Shown: positions 1-12,889 of the stretch, piece after piece
Numbering within the stretch: position 1 is the first letter of the stretch
Layout: each line of letters opens with the position of its first letter
Origin: Gnetum montanum
Taxonomy: Eukaryota > Streptophyta > Gnetopsida > Gnetales > Gnetaceae
Direction of reading: 5' to 3'
NCBI GenBank assembly: GCA_015680685.1
Contig: MNCI01027262.1
Span: forward strand, 64,001-104,561
DNA: 40,561 bases
Program-made: the position numbers and the translations under genes
The notes under the pieces: generated by a model
What the model saw: only the letters and a program-made list of their open reading frames with translations
The model's database searches: none
What the model was told of the DNA's origin: nothing

Positions 1-576
1 CTCAGTCATTGATCTCATCCATGAATTATGCACCCAAGCCTAGCCAAACCTTATAAATATCCCATCCATTCACATAAACGGGGTTGGAAATTTTGGAAGT
101 TGACGGCTTTGGGAACATCAATTGGCAACTTTGGATGCTCGGGCGCAAGTGACTCCTAGCTTCCAAGCACTTGTAAACACATCACTCTAGGGCTTAGTGC
201 TTGACTTGCCATCCACACACGTAACTATGCTTTGACCGATGCACATCCTTATTAAGCAATACAATACAATTCATTATTTTCTTCCATTACATTGTTTGCT
301 CTATTTTTATCTATTTTACCCTTCTGTATATGCTATTGCAATTATGCTTTTTTTACATTTCGTACCTCACCAGTTACAATAATCCCAGTACAAGCCATAG
401 CTTATGCTCAAGGAAGTTATTGGTTGATTTTGGTGTAGACCATCCAAGGCACTTTGCCTTCATTTTTCCTTTCTAGCTTTCCCTCACATGAAGGCAAGGT
501 CGGTTGTGTCTCTCCGATGATCTTTCAACCTTTATTTTTCCCTTCTATCATCATGCCAACGATTTTGATCAGCACA
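1..576 (+). repeat. Element A 5' LTR (3' part only)
   Basis: Aligns with 16,697-17,272. A TATA box (TATAAATAT) lies at 52-60, so the visible part is the end of U3, R and U5. The LTR is taken to end in CA at 575-576 because the PBS-like sequence follows. By comparison with the 3' copy about 1.2 kb is missing on the left. Confidence 0.88.
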
Positions 577-600
577 GTAAATTGGTGCTAGAAGGAAGGA
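577..600 (+). other. Element A primer-binding site
   Basis: Directly after the LTR end lies TTGGTGCTAGAAGGAAGG (582-599), the position where a tRNA 3' end primes minus-strand synthesis. It resembles the TTGGYGC-type PBS of plant gypsy elements. The tRNA is not assigned, because the site is likely mutated and I cannot search. Confidence 0.6.
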
Positions 601-1253
601 AAACTTGTTTACCTCCCCATCAAAACATTGATCACACTACCTTCTAAACACTAAGTAGACTAGGTGCCAAACTCAAACTAAGCTTGCTCAAGTCCACCCT
701 AGTCTTCTCACACTAAATTAATCAGGTGTACAACCCTACAAAACTCTTGCATTGCAGCTAGCAGTTCAAACTCTGCAACTACATCATTAGAACCCAAATA
801 ATGTAAGCATGCTACTTAAACAAGTCGCTTCATAGGTAGCCTACCAAGTAATATTCCCACCACCACCATTGACTGATCATAGTGAGCTCCTCTCAGTACT
901 TGCAACCTGCACCTTACCTAGTACACGTCTAGCTTGTCAAGCTAGCTTACTCACGCTTAGCTTATTAAGCCTAGTTACTAATTCCCAACTTGTCAAGACA
1001 ACTTACTCAAGCTTAGCTTGTCAAGACCAATTACTCATGCCTGACTTGTTAGGCTAGCTTACTCATGATTAGCTTATCAAGCCAGCTTACTCATGCTCAA
1101 CTTGTCAAGCCAGCTTACTCACACTTAGCTTGTCAAGCTAGCTTACTCACACTCAGCTTGTCAAGATAGCTTACCCACACCACTATGGAATCTTCCCAGA
1201 TCAACACAGCGATGCTACAGATCTCTGACTTTGGGGCCAAGACCTCAAATCCT
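601..1253 (+). repeat. Element A leader with a roughly 30-bp tandem repeat array
   Basis: Non-coding leader between PBS and gag. From about 895 to 1,175 it contains some eight degenerate copies of a unit of about 30 bp with the core agcttgtcaag followed by agcttactcacgct. The same TCACGCT core returns in the internal insert (9,181-9,430) and in the U3 (15,640-16,300). No ORF of note; the 62-codon frame at 869-1,057 is only the repeat read through. Confidence 0.75.
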
Positions 1254-4200
1254 ATGAATGAGACAAAACCCATAACTGTCATTGAACAAATAAACCCTCA
1301 AGGTTCAACTCACCAGTCACTTAGGCTATAGGGCAAGGATCCTACTTACGCAATCCTCACACCAGAATAATACAACTTCATTTGTGTGAAGATTCAAGCC
1401 AACTTACCTATCGATCGCATAAAAAAAGAAGCAAAGTGAAAATATGAGCTTGTGTACAAGGGAGTTCACGATCTCACTCCCTTAGTATTTGACATGATCC
1501 CCCTTTCTAAGCCCCATCATTGACTCATATCTCAGCTTCTCATGGTAAGGAATCAAACCTTACAACCCCCTTCGATAGAGCCTCAGAGCGAAGATGAGGA
1601 AGACAACTTTGCGGTTCAATCTAAGCATGGGAATTCATACCATACTGTCAGTCCCCATGCCCATACAAATCCACCATTCCAACCTTTCCTAGAAGAAACC
1701 ATATTTCCTACTTTATCCACAAACACTTGAGCACCGGTTTCCCTGCAAGAAGTACCCACTTCCATTCCAACCTTCTCCATTCCCAACATTCAATCTGATA
1801 CGTCCATCTCCATCATACCTCTGCAAGTACAGTTCCAACAATCCCTTCCTCAAACTAATGTAGGATCAATCTTCTGACCTCAAGTAATTAGGATACCATC
1901 AATTATACAAGCCTCCACGTCCACCCACTACATACCACAAGTACAAACCCATGGGGCACCTCTGATTACTTCAGCCCAACATGTTTAGGGTGTCACATCA
2001 CAACCCATGGCTAGACAGTGGGCTTTAATAGTTGTTCAGTAATACCAACCTACTCACTATAACATACCACACTCTACAATCCCATCTCTAAATGTTTCTC
2101 CACCACAACAACTGACAATCCAATAGTCTCCCTTTCCATAGATAATGCAACAATCAAACTACTACCAATCACAATCTACTCAACTAGTTGGTCTACCTAC
2201 TGTCCAAGAGTGGGTAGACAGAAAGAAAATGCTACACTCATTAACTAAGGAAGTAAAGCACCTTAAAGTTGCAAACACTAAGGAAGTCAAGGTGTTGGAC
2301 TTCTACCAAGATGACCCAATCAACCCTTCAGTTCCACCGTTAACCTTACCAAAGGGAATCTCATTACCTCAACTAATCAAATATAATGGAGAGGGAGATC
2401 CAAACATTCTTCTGGTAACATTTTGAATAGAATGTCTATTTCTTCAAGCTTGGCCCCATGTAATTCTATCTGTATTTGCTATATCTTAATAGCAAAAGCC
2501 TTAGACTGGTACTAAGCTTTACCCCGTAACTGAATATCCTCTCTAGAGGATTTGTTACATCAATTTTTTACCTATTTCAAATATAATTTAAAGCCTGAAC
2601 CCACACTAAATAGTCTGATTCAAATTAAACAAGAACCATTAGAGCTAGTACAAAAATTTTTCCAAAGGCAAAGTGTAGCCCTGAATGAACTTCATGAGCC
2701 TATCCCCGAAACATACTTGCTTACCATCCTTAAGGCTACGAGAAATGACTTAATCACATTAGAACTTTATTATTTGAGTGCTCGTAATTTGAGTCAAGAA
2801 TTCACACAAATTAAGAACATAGAAGAGGCAGCGCAAGCAAGTAACGACCCAACTTACTTAGCCTTTAGAAGCCAACATATGAGGAAGGATAAGGATAAAT
2901 CCAAAATGATGGTAGTAGCAGTGGTGGAGATAGCCCAACCAAACAATTTAGGATAGAAAGGAAAACAACCCACTACTCCAACAAGCCATGAAATAATCAC
3001 ATCTACGCTTACACCTGAATCTTCCTCAACTAAAACCACAAACATGGGTAACACTCATACATTTGAAAGAAAAGATCCTACCCAATACACACCCTTGCCT
3101 ATGAAGCCTTCACAATTATTAGATCAGCTTCTAAAGGCTAAGTTAATCAAATACAAACAAATGTCCCTTGCGGCATCCCAAAAACACGATTGATTCTGTG
3201 AGTTGGCTAAAAACCCAACTTTAGCAATAGTCGATGAGCCCCTCATTCCAAGAGGCTTTAGGTTGGATAGGTTTTGCGAATATCACCAATAGTGTGGGCA
3301 CAGAATTGACTACTACTTTACCTTAAAACAAGATATATAGCACATGATTGACAGGGGTGAAATAGTATTTGACGAGGAAAACCCAATAAAGCCCCAAAAC
3401 CAACCCATGGGGGTCTACAAGGATCCTCTTAATACTAAGGACATAGCATATGTGATTAACACTATCCATGTGGACAATGGACAAGACATCCCTTGAAAAC
3501 CTTTTGTAATTCACAAGCCTTCTAAAACTACATCTACCTCAACACCTTCCCAAATCCCTTTTTTTATACACACATTCCTTACACCACAAAAACCATTCAT
3601 TGTTCATGTACCTCCTTCTGTCGGAGCAGCATACATGCCATCAAAATCCCAACCCACTCACTTTGTGATCTAGGTGGCAAAACACCCTGACATGCAATCC
3701 CCTACAGTTCCCCCATGACCCTTGCGAGAGTGCTTTGCTGATAGGCTGACAAGAGAGTGTCTAGAAAAAGAACATCATGATCATAAATTGGAACCACCAA
3801 AGCCCATACTAGTAAATGTTGTTCCTATGGTTCTATCCACTAGTGATTCTAGCACAAGTTATTGAGACAAGAATACTAGCACTCTCAGTGTCCTAAACTC
3901 AACATCCCTAGTTACTAACACAAGAATCCCTCCACCAGAGATACGAATGTTGGGTCAAATGGATGAAGTATCCACAAACAAGATCATTCCAAGTGGTAAG
4001 GATCTAACGAGTGCATTGACCCAAGTCACATAGGCTTTGAAAAAAAAGAACACCTCCTTAAGCTTGTATGATCTAGTAATGACCTCACTGGTACATCAGG
4101 AGGCTCTCGTGTGTATGTTGACTTCGATTCTTATTAGCGAGGACCTTCCCATAGATGAGCCATCCATTTATGTAGTACTATTCCCACAACCTCAAGAATT

Positions 4201-4945
4201 GAGATCCACATCACTAGAATTTTATGCCAATAATATTAAGCAAGATAAAAAAACTAGAGAGGTCACTACAGCCCCTATGTTCATAATAATACAAGTCAAC
4301 CAATTCAAGATACATAGGGTGCATGTCGATCATAGTGTAGCAACAAACATAATACCCTTTCCTATCATTGAAAAAATAGGTCTTACAGAGCAAATACAGC
4401 CCACAAAAACTTCCTTTTTAAAATCTTTCAGTGGTTCCCGTGTCATGGTAAAAGGCATGGTTACCTTGGATTTTTTAGTAGGGGACCAATTCCCCACATC
4501 AGCTAAATTTTTAGTGGTTGATGAAATTATGGGGTTCAATATGATTCTAGGATGACCTTGGTTAGCTCAACTTGGGGCTGTATCCTCACCAATCTATCAA
4601 GACATCCACCTACCTTATGAGGGCGGTGATATCATCATACACAGACACACAACAACATCACTCACTTTCTCATACTTTGGAATGGATCAAGGGTCATAGG
4701 TTGAGTTCTCTAAGCCTAAATAAGAAACCATGAGCACACTTCAAGACATGAACCAACCATTAACCCATGATCCTACTAGAACTGAGGAAGCACCATGCAT
4801 CAAAGACAAGGAGCCATTCCTGCTGACATCTCTTGGTTAGAGCTACCTTTTGACATCTCTAGTGAAGGGGAAGGGGAGTATAAGATCATACCTACATGCC
4901 TCACCCCTCATGTCAAACTACGAAGAATAAAAAAACAACTTAATA
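1254..4945 (+). pseudogene. gag: Element A gag-protease relic
   Basis: Decayed homologue of the open gag-PR frame of element C. Matching segments in order are: the N-terminal YNFICVKIQANL motif at about 1,371; the stretch around VSPHAHTNPPF (1,630-1,690); the capsid-type gag domain (2,145-2,960) with LPKGISLPQLIKYNGEGDPN; a zinc knuckle at 3,275-3,316 whose last Cys has become Tyr; PFVIH-type repeats (3,500-3,670); and the aspartic protease (4,260-4,600) with FNMILG near its end. The protease active site reads DHSV, so it is inactive. The ATG at 1,254 is chosen because it is in frame with the ICVKIQANL motif. Many TAG, TGA and TAA codons and several frameshifts show it cannot make protein. 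The intact family member would encode the particle protein and processing protease. Confidence 0.88.
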
Positions 4946-4959
4946 ACTAGGGAAACTAT

Positions 4960-5215
4960 CAAGTGTCCGAAATGACATTAAACTACCAACCGTCCAGTAC
5001 GATGTTAAACTGCCAATGGACATTTGCAATGACATTAAACTAGCCACAGCCAGAAATGACTGATTCCTTTTAAGTTTCCCAAAACTATTATCACTTTCAA
5101 CCCACTATGGCCTAAAACTAGTAATCCCTTTTTCGTTTTTTCAACATAGATGCAACGGTCCACCATGACTCTAAACTGATGTGCATGGCCCGAAATCACC
5201 TTAAACTAGAGCTCA
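4960..5215 (+). repeat. Hairpin-TAAACT array, copy upstream of pol (element A)
   Basis: At least six units of about 30-45 bp. Each ends in TAAACT plus purine and is preceded by two short complementary arms around a six-base loop. Examples are TGTC and GACA around CGAAAT (about 4,965-4,977), CGTC and GATG around CAGTAC (about 4,992-5,005), and GGTC and GACT around CACCAT (about 5,157-5,170). The unit near 5,186 matches the GGCC units of element C with a decayed right arm. The array follows the protease relic. Confidence 0.75.
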
Positions 5216-8200
5216 CTCTAATGCAAGTTTACAAAATCTCGTTATGTTATGTCAAACTTTTGTTTAGATGTCTCAAGTTGTAATTTCAATTCATGCATTC
5301 TTGTTACTTTTATTTTTTCAAATATTTGCCTTACGTTTGTTCTACATTTTGGAATCTTATTTTACATTCAGCTACACACATATGTTCACAATATACCTGA
5401 GAAAATAGGAAAATCAACAAAAAAGAAGAAAGATAAAAATATATATATAATATTGAATGTCAACATGGCAATAGAATGCCAACACATTATGCCAGGATTA
5501 AATCCATGTCATTACATCTACCGTCATACATTTCCATTAAACATCAAAAATCTAAAACATTTGGTATCTAAAGCTAGACTAACAGTTAGCTCACACATCA
5601 GCCCTAGGAGGGGGCTAGCCCCCAAAATCCTCTACATCATCTTCTTCTACTCCACTGGGACCAGCCTCATCATTACTATGGCCCTACAATGCAAACAAAA
5701 AACAAACAAATAGGTAAGCATAACAAAACAACTCATGAATCCAAAACCTAGAAGAGCAATAACACTAACACTAAAAATAATAAAAAGTGCCATAATAAAA
5801 TACTCACAGGTGAAGAGGGCTTTATAATAGCCTCCAAGCACCACAAAATCTCCTCCTCAGGTACATTTTCCTAATCCTCCTCTATACCAAGGTCAATGTC
5901 AACCAAGGGTTTACCCTTATCCACCGAGGTCTAGGCAGGGTGCTCAAGAGAGAACATACCTGTCAAAGCCTCCTCAGAAGTGGTAGTAATGGTTCTCTAA
6001 GGAGATCCCTCTAGTTCAATGCACTCAATGAACCTATCATAAGCAGGACGCAAGCCTAGTACATCAATGAACATTTTTTTCTGGTGATGTTCAACTAATT
6101 CCTCTTTTAACCACTTCTTGTACTGATCCTTGTGATCCTTTTGATCTTGACCCCGCTTACGTACCTTAGAAACAAAAGATTTCCAGTCATGACATTTCCT
6201 ATTTAGTAAATCCATTTGTATCCTTTGTTTGGCTAAATGTTGTGTCACTTGAACTTTGTTGTTCAAAATTATCTAGTAACACTCATAGGTGATCTCAGAT
6301 GTGTGCCAAGTACTATCACCAGAAAACCTAGTAGTAGAAAAATCATAATGAGATTGAAGATCCCTCTTCTCTTCTCTCTCCTTCACCAATGTTTCCTTCA
6401 ATGAGTGCACCTCATCGCATTGGCACTCATTGAATGCCTACAAGTCCAGAGAGACTTAGCATTTTATTCAACACAACTAGAAACTACATCGTAAATCCTA
6501 CTAGGGACTTGTTCAATACTCCCTAGTAATTCAGGGAGAGCATCAATATGAGTACCCCCGAAAGGATCCGATTGAAGCTTGGTGCCTACAAGTATAGGTA
6601 CTGCACACATGAATAGGCTATAATTAACAACGAACGTAAAGAAACACAATAAACCCATATACTTAGCATGACACATAGCATACACATACCTAGTTCTAGA
6701 TGAGCTTGTTGTAGGTGAGTGACTACATCATTAACAATGCCCATGACAAAGTTCATCTTATTGGGCATTTCAAGCCATGGCCTTAACTAGTCAGTAGATG
6801 TTAGAAAAGCATAGGAAGCTACCTCAATTGGGGCCTGTGACCCTGATGTCTCTACCTAGGATGTATGTGCCTCAGAGACCTCAACATCTACCTCTGGTGC
6901 TAGGAATAATCAAGATAATCAAAAGCAACACATAAAAATTGAAAGATAAAAAATTTTGATCAAGCTAAAGGAACACCAAAAATCCCTTTGCTAGTCAACT
7001 TGGGAGGATCACCAAGGTGTAAGGACCCATCAAAGAAACTATCGAAAACACCCCTCTCTTCACTTGAATGCTTAAGTGCATCCAAAGCCTCAGTAAGCTT
7101 CATCCCCATGATGCTTGTCACATCTTCCTCTTGAAAGACAGGGAGTTCCTTGATCACTTCTTCCCTCTCTTTTTCTTCTTCCTCTGGCCTTATGATGACC
7201 ACTTCAGGTTCAACCATCGGGGCTAAGCCTTCTCTTTCCCTCTTAGAACTTTCCTCTGATAACACCAAAATTTTGGTATTCATATGACCTGGTATATGAC
7301 ATATATTTAATAAACATATAAACTAAAATGCAATAAAAAATACATAATAATAAAATAAAATACTTATCCTCCTCTAGAAATACAAAGCGAATCCTCTTCG
7401 CTCTTGGTGGTCTCACCTCTAGAGTAGGCTCCCTTGGGCATTCAACTCTCTTCACCTTCACCTTAGATCTTCCGACAATCTCATAAATCAGACGTTCAGC
7501 TCCTCTAAGAGATGTGTGTAGTCTAGGTGGTTCCAATCTCAGGCTATCACGAGGATGATGAGAATGACTAGCTGCACCCTCAGTAGTAATGGACATTGAC
7601 TCTTCAATGCGTTTGGGTGGGTCTTGGGATCTGGTAGTGTTAAACAAATGGCAAACCTAGGGGTGAGATAGCTATGAACGATCCCTCAATACATAATGGT
7701 TATCCCCATAAACTACTAAAAATTTGGAAAACCTACATAGATAACCTACAAAGAAGGTGAATGTGAAATGGGACTTGGCATTAATGTTTGAGTGTAATCT
7801 AATAATCTCTCCATGAAAGCTAGACCCAAGAAATTGTGCCCAATTATAATGCATGCCTGTATCTAGGACTACATGTATGATACCAGTGGACTCAATCCTA
7901 AGGTTTCTTCTTGAGAAAAAGATTTAGGGAATGCCCTTGCTCAAAATAGGGGATACAAGAAGTTCACCTTCATTGATCGAGTATTACTTTACATGGTAAA
8001 ATCTTTGGGAACCCGAGTCATGCCTAACCAATCTTCAAGCTCCTTTATGACATGGCTTTCTTTAGTCACTTTCTCTACTGCCACTCTAGCACCATCCATG
8101 GGCACACCAAAGAGATTGATAAGGAACTCAGCAATCAAGTGGAAAGACACCTTAACTCCTCGAACCTACGCAGTAAAATGAGAAGAATCATCACTAAAAT

Positions 8201-9180
8201 AATCAACAATGGTAACCATTTCAATTGCTAAAATATTAGGAGTCAAAGTAGTGAACAAGTCCATCAAGCCCGCATGGGTAATATGGCTAATGATTAACTC
8301 AGGGACCGTTGTCTGCAACCATTGTTGTCACTAGTCTATCTCTCCATACTTCATAAGAAGTGTGGCCTCAGTACACCCTAATATGATAGTAACTTTGTTG
8401 GAGGAGATAACCACTGTAGGAAAAACATAGAGTGAAAGGTTAAAAACATAGTACATGATGATGCAACAAAGAGAAAATGGATCTTGGAATGTAATCATTT
8501 GCCATCAGTAAATGGGATAGGTAGATTAGATGCAAGATCAACCCTCTGAGGAAGAATTGGCCCTTTGGAAGACCAATCCTCATGCAACCAACCACAAACT
8601 TGACAACATTCAAAAGCCCTTGAGAATTGCCTAGGGTAGTCAACCATAACATCTCTTGTCTAGTCTAGCAATGTGGCACAAAAGCTGGGGCCACCATGAA
8701 TGTCTCCAATGTTGTGCACGTTAAGGCAATCCCACCATCATCATCATGCATCCATGTTCATTAAAATGAGGCCTGCATAGAAGAAGAATATTTATGCATG
8801 GACAATGATATAATTTTTAAGGAATCCAAAAAGTTAAAGCAAAACACAAAAAAACATACTTGTCCGCTTTGTACACTGTCCCAGGTGGGTTTTGGAACAG
8901 CGTGTGAACACAAAAAGTTAGAAAAAGTGTATTTTTGCTATTATAATGGCTACAAGTAGGCAATTCCCATACACGAGTCAAAGGGTGAGTAGACCTAGAA
9001 CCCTCAGAAGGGCCTCCCTCAATTGTAAAAATTCCCTCATCTATGTTAGAAATAAAGGCAAGCATGTCTTGTGTAGATCCAGGCAACATTGTTTCAAAAC
9101 TATAACCTCCATGGCTTATACACATGCCAATCAAGAAAGGAATAGAAACCATGACAAAGGGAAACAATGCTCATGAGAAG

Positions 9181-9430
9181 CTCACTCTAATGCACTCAAG
9201 CTGGGCTTGCCCTGCAACTCACACTAGAGGTTTCCTTGCAACTCATGCTGGGCTTACCCTACAACTCATACTAGAGCTTGCCCTGTAACTCACGCTAGGC
9301 TTACACTACAACTCATGCTGGAGCTTGCCCTAGCACTCACATTGGGCCTGCTCTGGACACGCAAGCTAGGCACATCCCTAAAACTCACATTGGGCTTGCC
9401 CTGCAACTCACGTTGCACTTGCCCTGGTTT
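9181..9430 (+). repeat. Degenerate tandem repeat, CTTGCCCTGCAACTCACGCT type
   Basis: About ten imperfect copies of a 20-25 bp unit built on gggcttgccctg followed by caactcacgct. A shorter run continues at 9,850-9,945. The ACTCACGCT core is shared with the element A leader and U3 arrays. Confidence 0.75.
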
Positions 9431-10003
9431 GGAAAATGAAAAACTCTAACTTGCCCTTATCCGAATGTGCACACCCAAAAGGCAATAACCAAAAATAATC
9501 TACAGCAAGTCATAAACCCCAGTATAAACCTTGATGCCCAAAACACAGCAAGGAGACATGGCAAACGGTCTCAGATTTTCAATACAACGCAGCAGAGAAA
9601 CCCAAAAATTACGCTGAAAATACAATAGAAAATGGTGGCCATGAGAGACCACGTTGTGCTAACTAATGTTGTTCACAAAATATTGGAGAGAAACAAGAAG
9701 AAATGAACCTACGTAGAGCTCCATCCCATGCTAGAATTCTGGCTTGAGGGAGATGCTGAAGTAGCTCTTCACTCTCCTCCATGAACACCAGATTCGCTTG
9801 CCTCTTCCCTTTGCCTCGACTTGGTTTCCCTTTGCCCTTCATTGCTGGTCTGTGACTCATACTACAACTCATGCTGCAACTTACACCAATGCTCACGTTG
9901 CACTCTCTAGCTTACTCACGCTTCCATGCCCACGAACTCACGCTAGCATAAGTGATGCCCCCAGTATCTCAAAACCCCTTTTTAACCCCCATGTTCATTC
10001 TCA

Positions 10004-10065
10004 ATTTGTTTATTTATTTATTTTATTTTTATTTTATTTTATCATTATTTATTTATTTATTTTTA
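10004..10065 (+). repeat. TTTA/T-rich low-complexity tract
   Basis: Run of ttta and ttattt units between the antisense relic and the pol region. No coding signal is seen in 9,946-10,379 apart from this tract and the A-rich sequence after it. Confidence 0.8.
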
Positions 10066-10379
10066 TGTAACTTACCATGTTCCATGGTTAAATTTTGTTT
10101 TCATGTTATCGTTTACACCATCTTTGTTTCATTCTTACATGGTATTTTTCTTTATTTTATTCTCATAGAATAAGGCCAAAATATTAAAAATAAAAAAGGA
10201 AGGGAGGAAGGGAGAAAGGTTAAAATAAAAAAATGATAGAAAAAAATAAATATACAAAAATATATAATGGCCTACATGAAAATCCATAAGACTATAAAAT
10301 CCCATAAATATATTGTTGGCATGAAACATAGAAATTAACAATACTCCATACACTCATCCATAACACAAAATGACATGAA

Positions 10380-10455
10380 TGTTATTGGTTGGTATGGCCT
10401 AAAACTGCCATATGGTCTAGGTATGACACTAAACTACCACTATGTTCCACAATTT
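10380..10455 (+). repeat. Hairpin-TAAACT units just upstream of pol (element A)
   Basis: Two units ending in TAAAACTGCC and TAAACTACC. The second has GGTC and GACA arms separated by seven bases. They mark the pol-side border of the 5-kb insert and are kin to the arrays at 4,960-5,215 and 14,040-14,390. Confidence 0.6.
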
Positions 10456-10619
10456 TGTTAGTACATAGATTAATTACCCAATGCTCATTTACATTTAAAA
10501 ACTCCTTCATCGAGTAAATGTCACTCACCTTGCTCCTGGATTAAATTGGCAAGAGCAAGCACGTGGCCACTAAGAATATCTTTTTAACATTGTCTCTTAG
10601 TGGACCACACGTGAAAGTA

Positions 10620-11725
10620 AAAAGGATAATCAACCTAGAATCCTTGGATCTAGACCAATCTGATTATACTAATTTAATAGCATCTGCTCAAGAAATGTCA
10701 GACTAGTCTAAAATTGTGGCTAAGACTTTAGATCTAGAGGTCAATAATATCTCTGAAGATCCTCTTATTGAAGTCTCCATTACTACATCCAATGATGAAA
10801 CTAGAACATTGAAATTAAGTGCCCTATTGGAATCACAACTTGTCAGTGACATCACTCGAGTATTGAAAGATAATATAAAAAAATTTGCATGGTCATATAC
10901 TGACATGCCAAGGTTGGACGCTTGAATCATCTAAAATAACATTATTGTTGATGCAAAATTTAAGCCGGTGAAGCAAAAGGTATGAAAGGTTAGACCTAAG
11001 GTGGCATTAGCAGTTTGTGATGAAATCACAAAGCTCTACCAAGCCGGTTTCATTCGAGCTATTGACTATTCTGATTGGGTATCAAACATTGTCATAGCCC
11101 CTAAGAAGAATAGTAGTATACGCATATGTATTGACTTCCATGATCTTAACACAACCATTATAAAAGATGAATTCTCGATGCCTAGTATCGATCAACTTGT
11201 TGACACAATTGTTGGGCATGCATTGTTATCCTTTATGGATGGATTTTTAGGATATAATCAAATAAGAATCAACCTAGAACATCAAGTCAGGACAACCTTT
11301 ATGACACCTTGGGGCACATTCTGCTATACGATGATGTCGTTTGGTCTTAAAAATGCAGGTGCCAAGTATCAACAAGCAATGACATATATATTTGGTGATT
11401 ACATGCTCAATTTGCTCAATGATTACGTTGATGATATTGCAGTTAAATCTAAAATAACCAATCAACATGCTAAAGATCTAAACTTAGTGCTTAAACATTG
11501 TCTCAAATATGACCTCAGACTCAATCCAAAGAAGTGTGCATTTGGTGTCAAAATAGGAAAAATGCTTGGCTTCGTAGTCTCCAAAACAAGGATATGAGTA
11601 GACCCTGATAAGGTTAAGGCAATAATTAACATGCAACCACTAAAAAACCTTACCAAAATATATGGTCTACGAGGTAGGCTAAAATTCATTAGATGCTTTA
11701 TCGCAAAGCTGATGGATAAGTTGAG
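10620..11725 (+). pseudogene. pol: Element A reverse transcriptase relic
   Basis: Best preserved part of A. A pre-RT linker (10,716-10,925) ends in the typical FAWSYTDMPRL. A 198-codon frame (11,001-11,597) then carries the RT fingers and palm: GFIRAIDYSDWVSNIV, RICIDFHDLN, FMDGFLGYNQI with the first catalytic Asp, FGLKNAGAKYQ, and NDYVDDIAVKS with the YxDD box. LNPKKCAFGV and LGFVVS follow, then a TGA, then thumb/connection sequence to LRPMQHLL at about 11,740. A TGA at 10,923 and further stops split linker, RT and connection, so no full-length polyprotein can be made. RT copies the element RNA into cDNA in the gag particle. Confidence 0.93.
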
Positions 11726-11739
11726 ACCCATGCAACACC

Positions 11740-12235
11740 TTCTATGAAAGAATGTGCATTCCTAATGGACTCAATAGTGCTAGGAAGCATTCGAGAACAT
11801 AAAGCAAGGGCTAGCTCAACTGCTGACAGTTTATCCCCCACAAAGTGATAAATCCTTTTACATCTACCTTGCAACCTCCTATTCTTCCATTGCATCGATG
11901 GTTTGCCAAAAACGTAAAGATGGAATTGAGATCCCCGTTTATTACCTAAGCCACACTCTAATCACCTATGAAGAAAAATACAATGACGTGAAGAAATTAT
12001 GCCTTGCCCTCATCTTCTCCTTGAAGAAATGGTGACATTATCTTTTTTGTAATCAAGTCTACATCATTTGCAAGGATAATGTGCTTCGAGCCATGACTAA
12101 CAACATCTACGAATCAAGTAGGATAGCTAGATGGAAAGCAACAATCACAGACTTTGACCTACACTATGTTTCTCAATCCTTCACAAAAGGTCAAGAAATA
12201 GTTACATAATTAACCATCTCACCAACACATGATCA
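11740..12235 (+). pseudogene. Element A gypsy-type RNase H relic
   Basis: Follows RT without a gap. Recognisable parts are FYIYLATSYSSIASMVCQ, PVYYLSHTLITYEEKYNDVKKLCLALIFSLKKW and RIARWKATITDFDLHYV. The opening is YLATS, with no Asp at the usual first catalytic position; this resembles the LYLA-type opening I associate with TAT elements. Internal stops are present. The domain would remove RNA from RNA:DNA hybrids; here it is degenerate. Confidence 0.8.
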
Positions 12236-12289
12236 AGTAATGATTAACCTTGAATTCCCCAACAAGAATGTTAATAGTATAGCCACCAT

Positions 12290-12740
12290 ACCTGATAATT
12301 ACGAGACAATCGTTTATTTCAATGGAGCATCAACTTCCCAAGGAGGAAGTGCTATGGCCATTTTAACATACCCCTATGGAGAAATCAATCCCTTTGCCTA
12401 CCAATTAACTTTTCATTGTACCAATAATGTTGCAGAATACAAAGGTCTTCTTAGAGGTCTTCTGGAAGCATTGACTTCAGGAATCACACATCTTGTAGTT
12501 CAAGGCGATTCATAGCTAGTCATTAATCAAGTCATAGAGGTTTATGCATGTAAGGCTCTCCATTTGCAACCATATTGTGATTTAACCAAACATCTGTTGA
12601 AGCAATTAGTAGACGTGGATGTACAACATGTCCCCAAAAGCGTAAACACCATTGCTGATGCACTTGTTACACTAGCCCTAAACATGACACTTGAAATGTT
12701 CCATGCGCTACCTAGTTCTATAACAAATTGTGCCAAACCT
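12290..12740 (+). pseudogene. Element A second (plant/archaeal-like) RNase H relic
   Basis: Located between gypsy RNase H and integrase, the known position of the extra RNase H in the TAT lineage. Motifs are VYFNGAS (first catalytic Asp changed to Asn), the glycine-rich strand GGSAMAILTYPYGE, TNNVAEYKGL (catalytic Glu), VVQGDS (catalytic Asp, followed by a TAG), and NTIADALVTLA (last Asp). The Asp-to-Asn change is consistent with a single G-to-A transition. A stop at 12,513 splits the domain. Confidence 0.88.
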
Positions 12741-12889
12741 ATACTCGATGCTCTCGATGAAATGCCCATAGAATCCGTTAGCACAACACACGCAATAGAA
12801 TGGTACAATGACATAAAAGAGTATCTTCTACAAGGTGAACCTCCACAACATTTAACAAACACTCAAAATGACGCAGTGCAAAAATGTTT

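Larger units (their letters stand above)
5216..10379 (-). pseudogene. Antisense gene relic in the PR-RT insert of element A (putative plant transposon protein type)
   Basis: About 5.1 kb separates protease from RT. Coding-like segments are on the minus strand, antisense to gag-pol, and read right to left. At 9,663-9,896 is a Lys/Gly-rich N-terminal-looking segment (RGKGKRQ). At 8,817-9,167 is a 116-codon frame. At about 7,950-8,400 is the best recognised part, with LIISHITHAGLMDLF, then VRGVKVSFH, then FLINLFGVPMDGA, then LEDWLGM. At 7,672-7,854 is NWAQFLGSSF. At 5,997-7,647 are acidic and basic low-complexity frames. The VRG(K)xVxF motif followed by an LFGVP-like turn resembles the family annotated as putative plant transposon protein (PF20167, from memory), known to occur antisense in plant LTR elements. 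Stops interrupt every frame. Introns are possible. Assignment is tentative and the function unknown. Confidence 0.55.

Noticed and set aside
895-1175. CRISPR-like spacing of short repeats in the leader
   Set aside because: Plant retrotransposon context, degenerate units without unique spacers, no cas genes.
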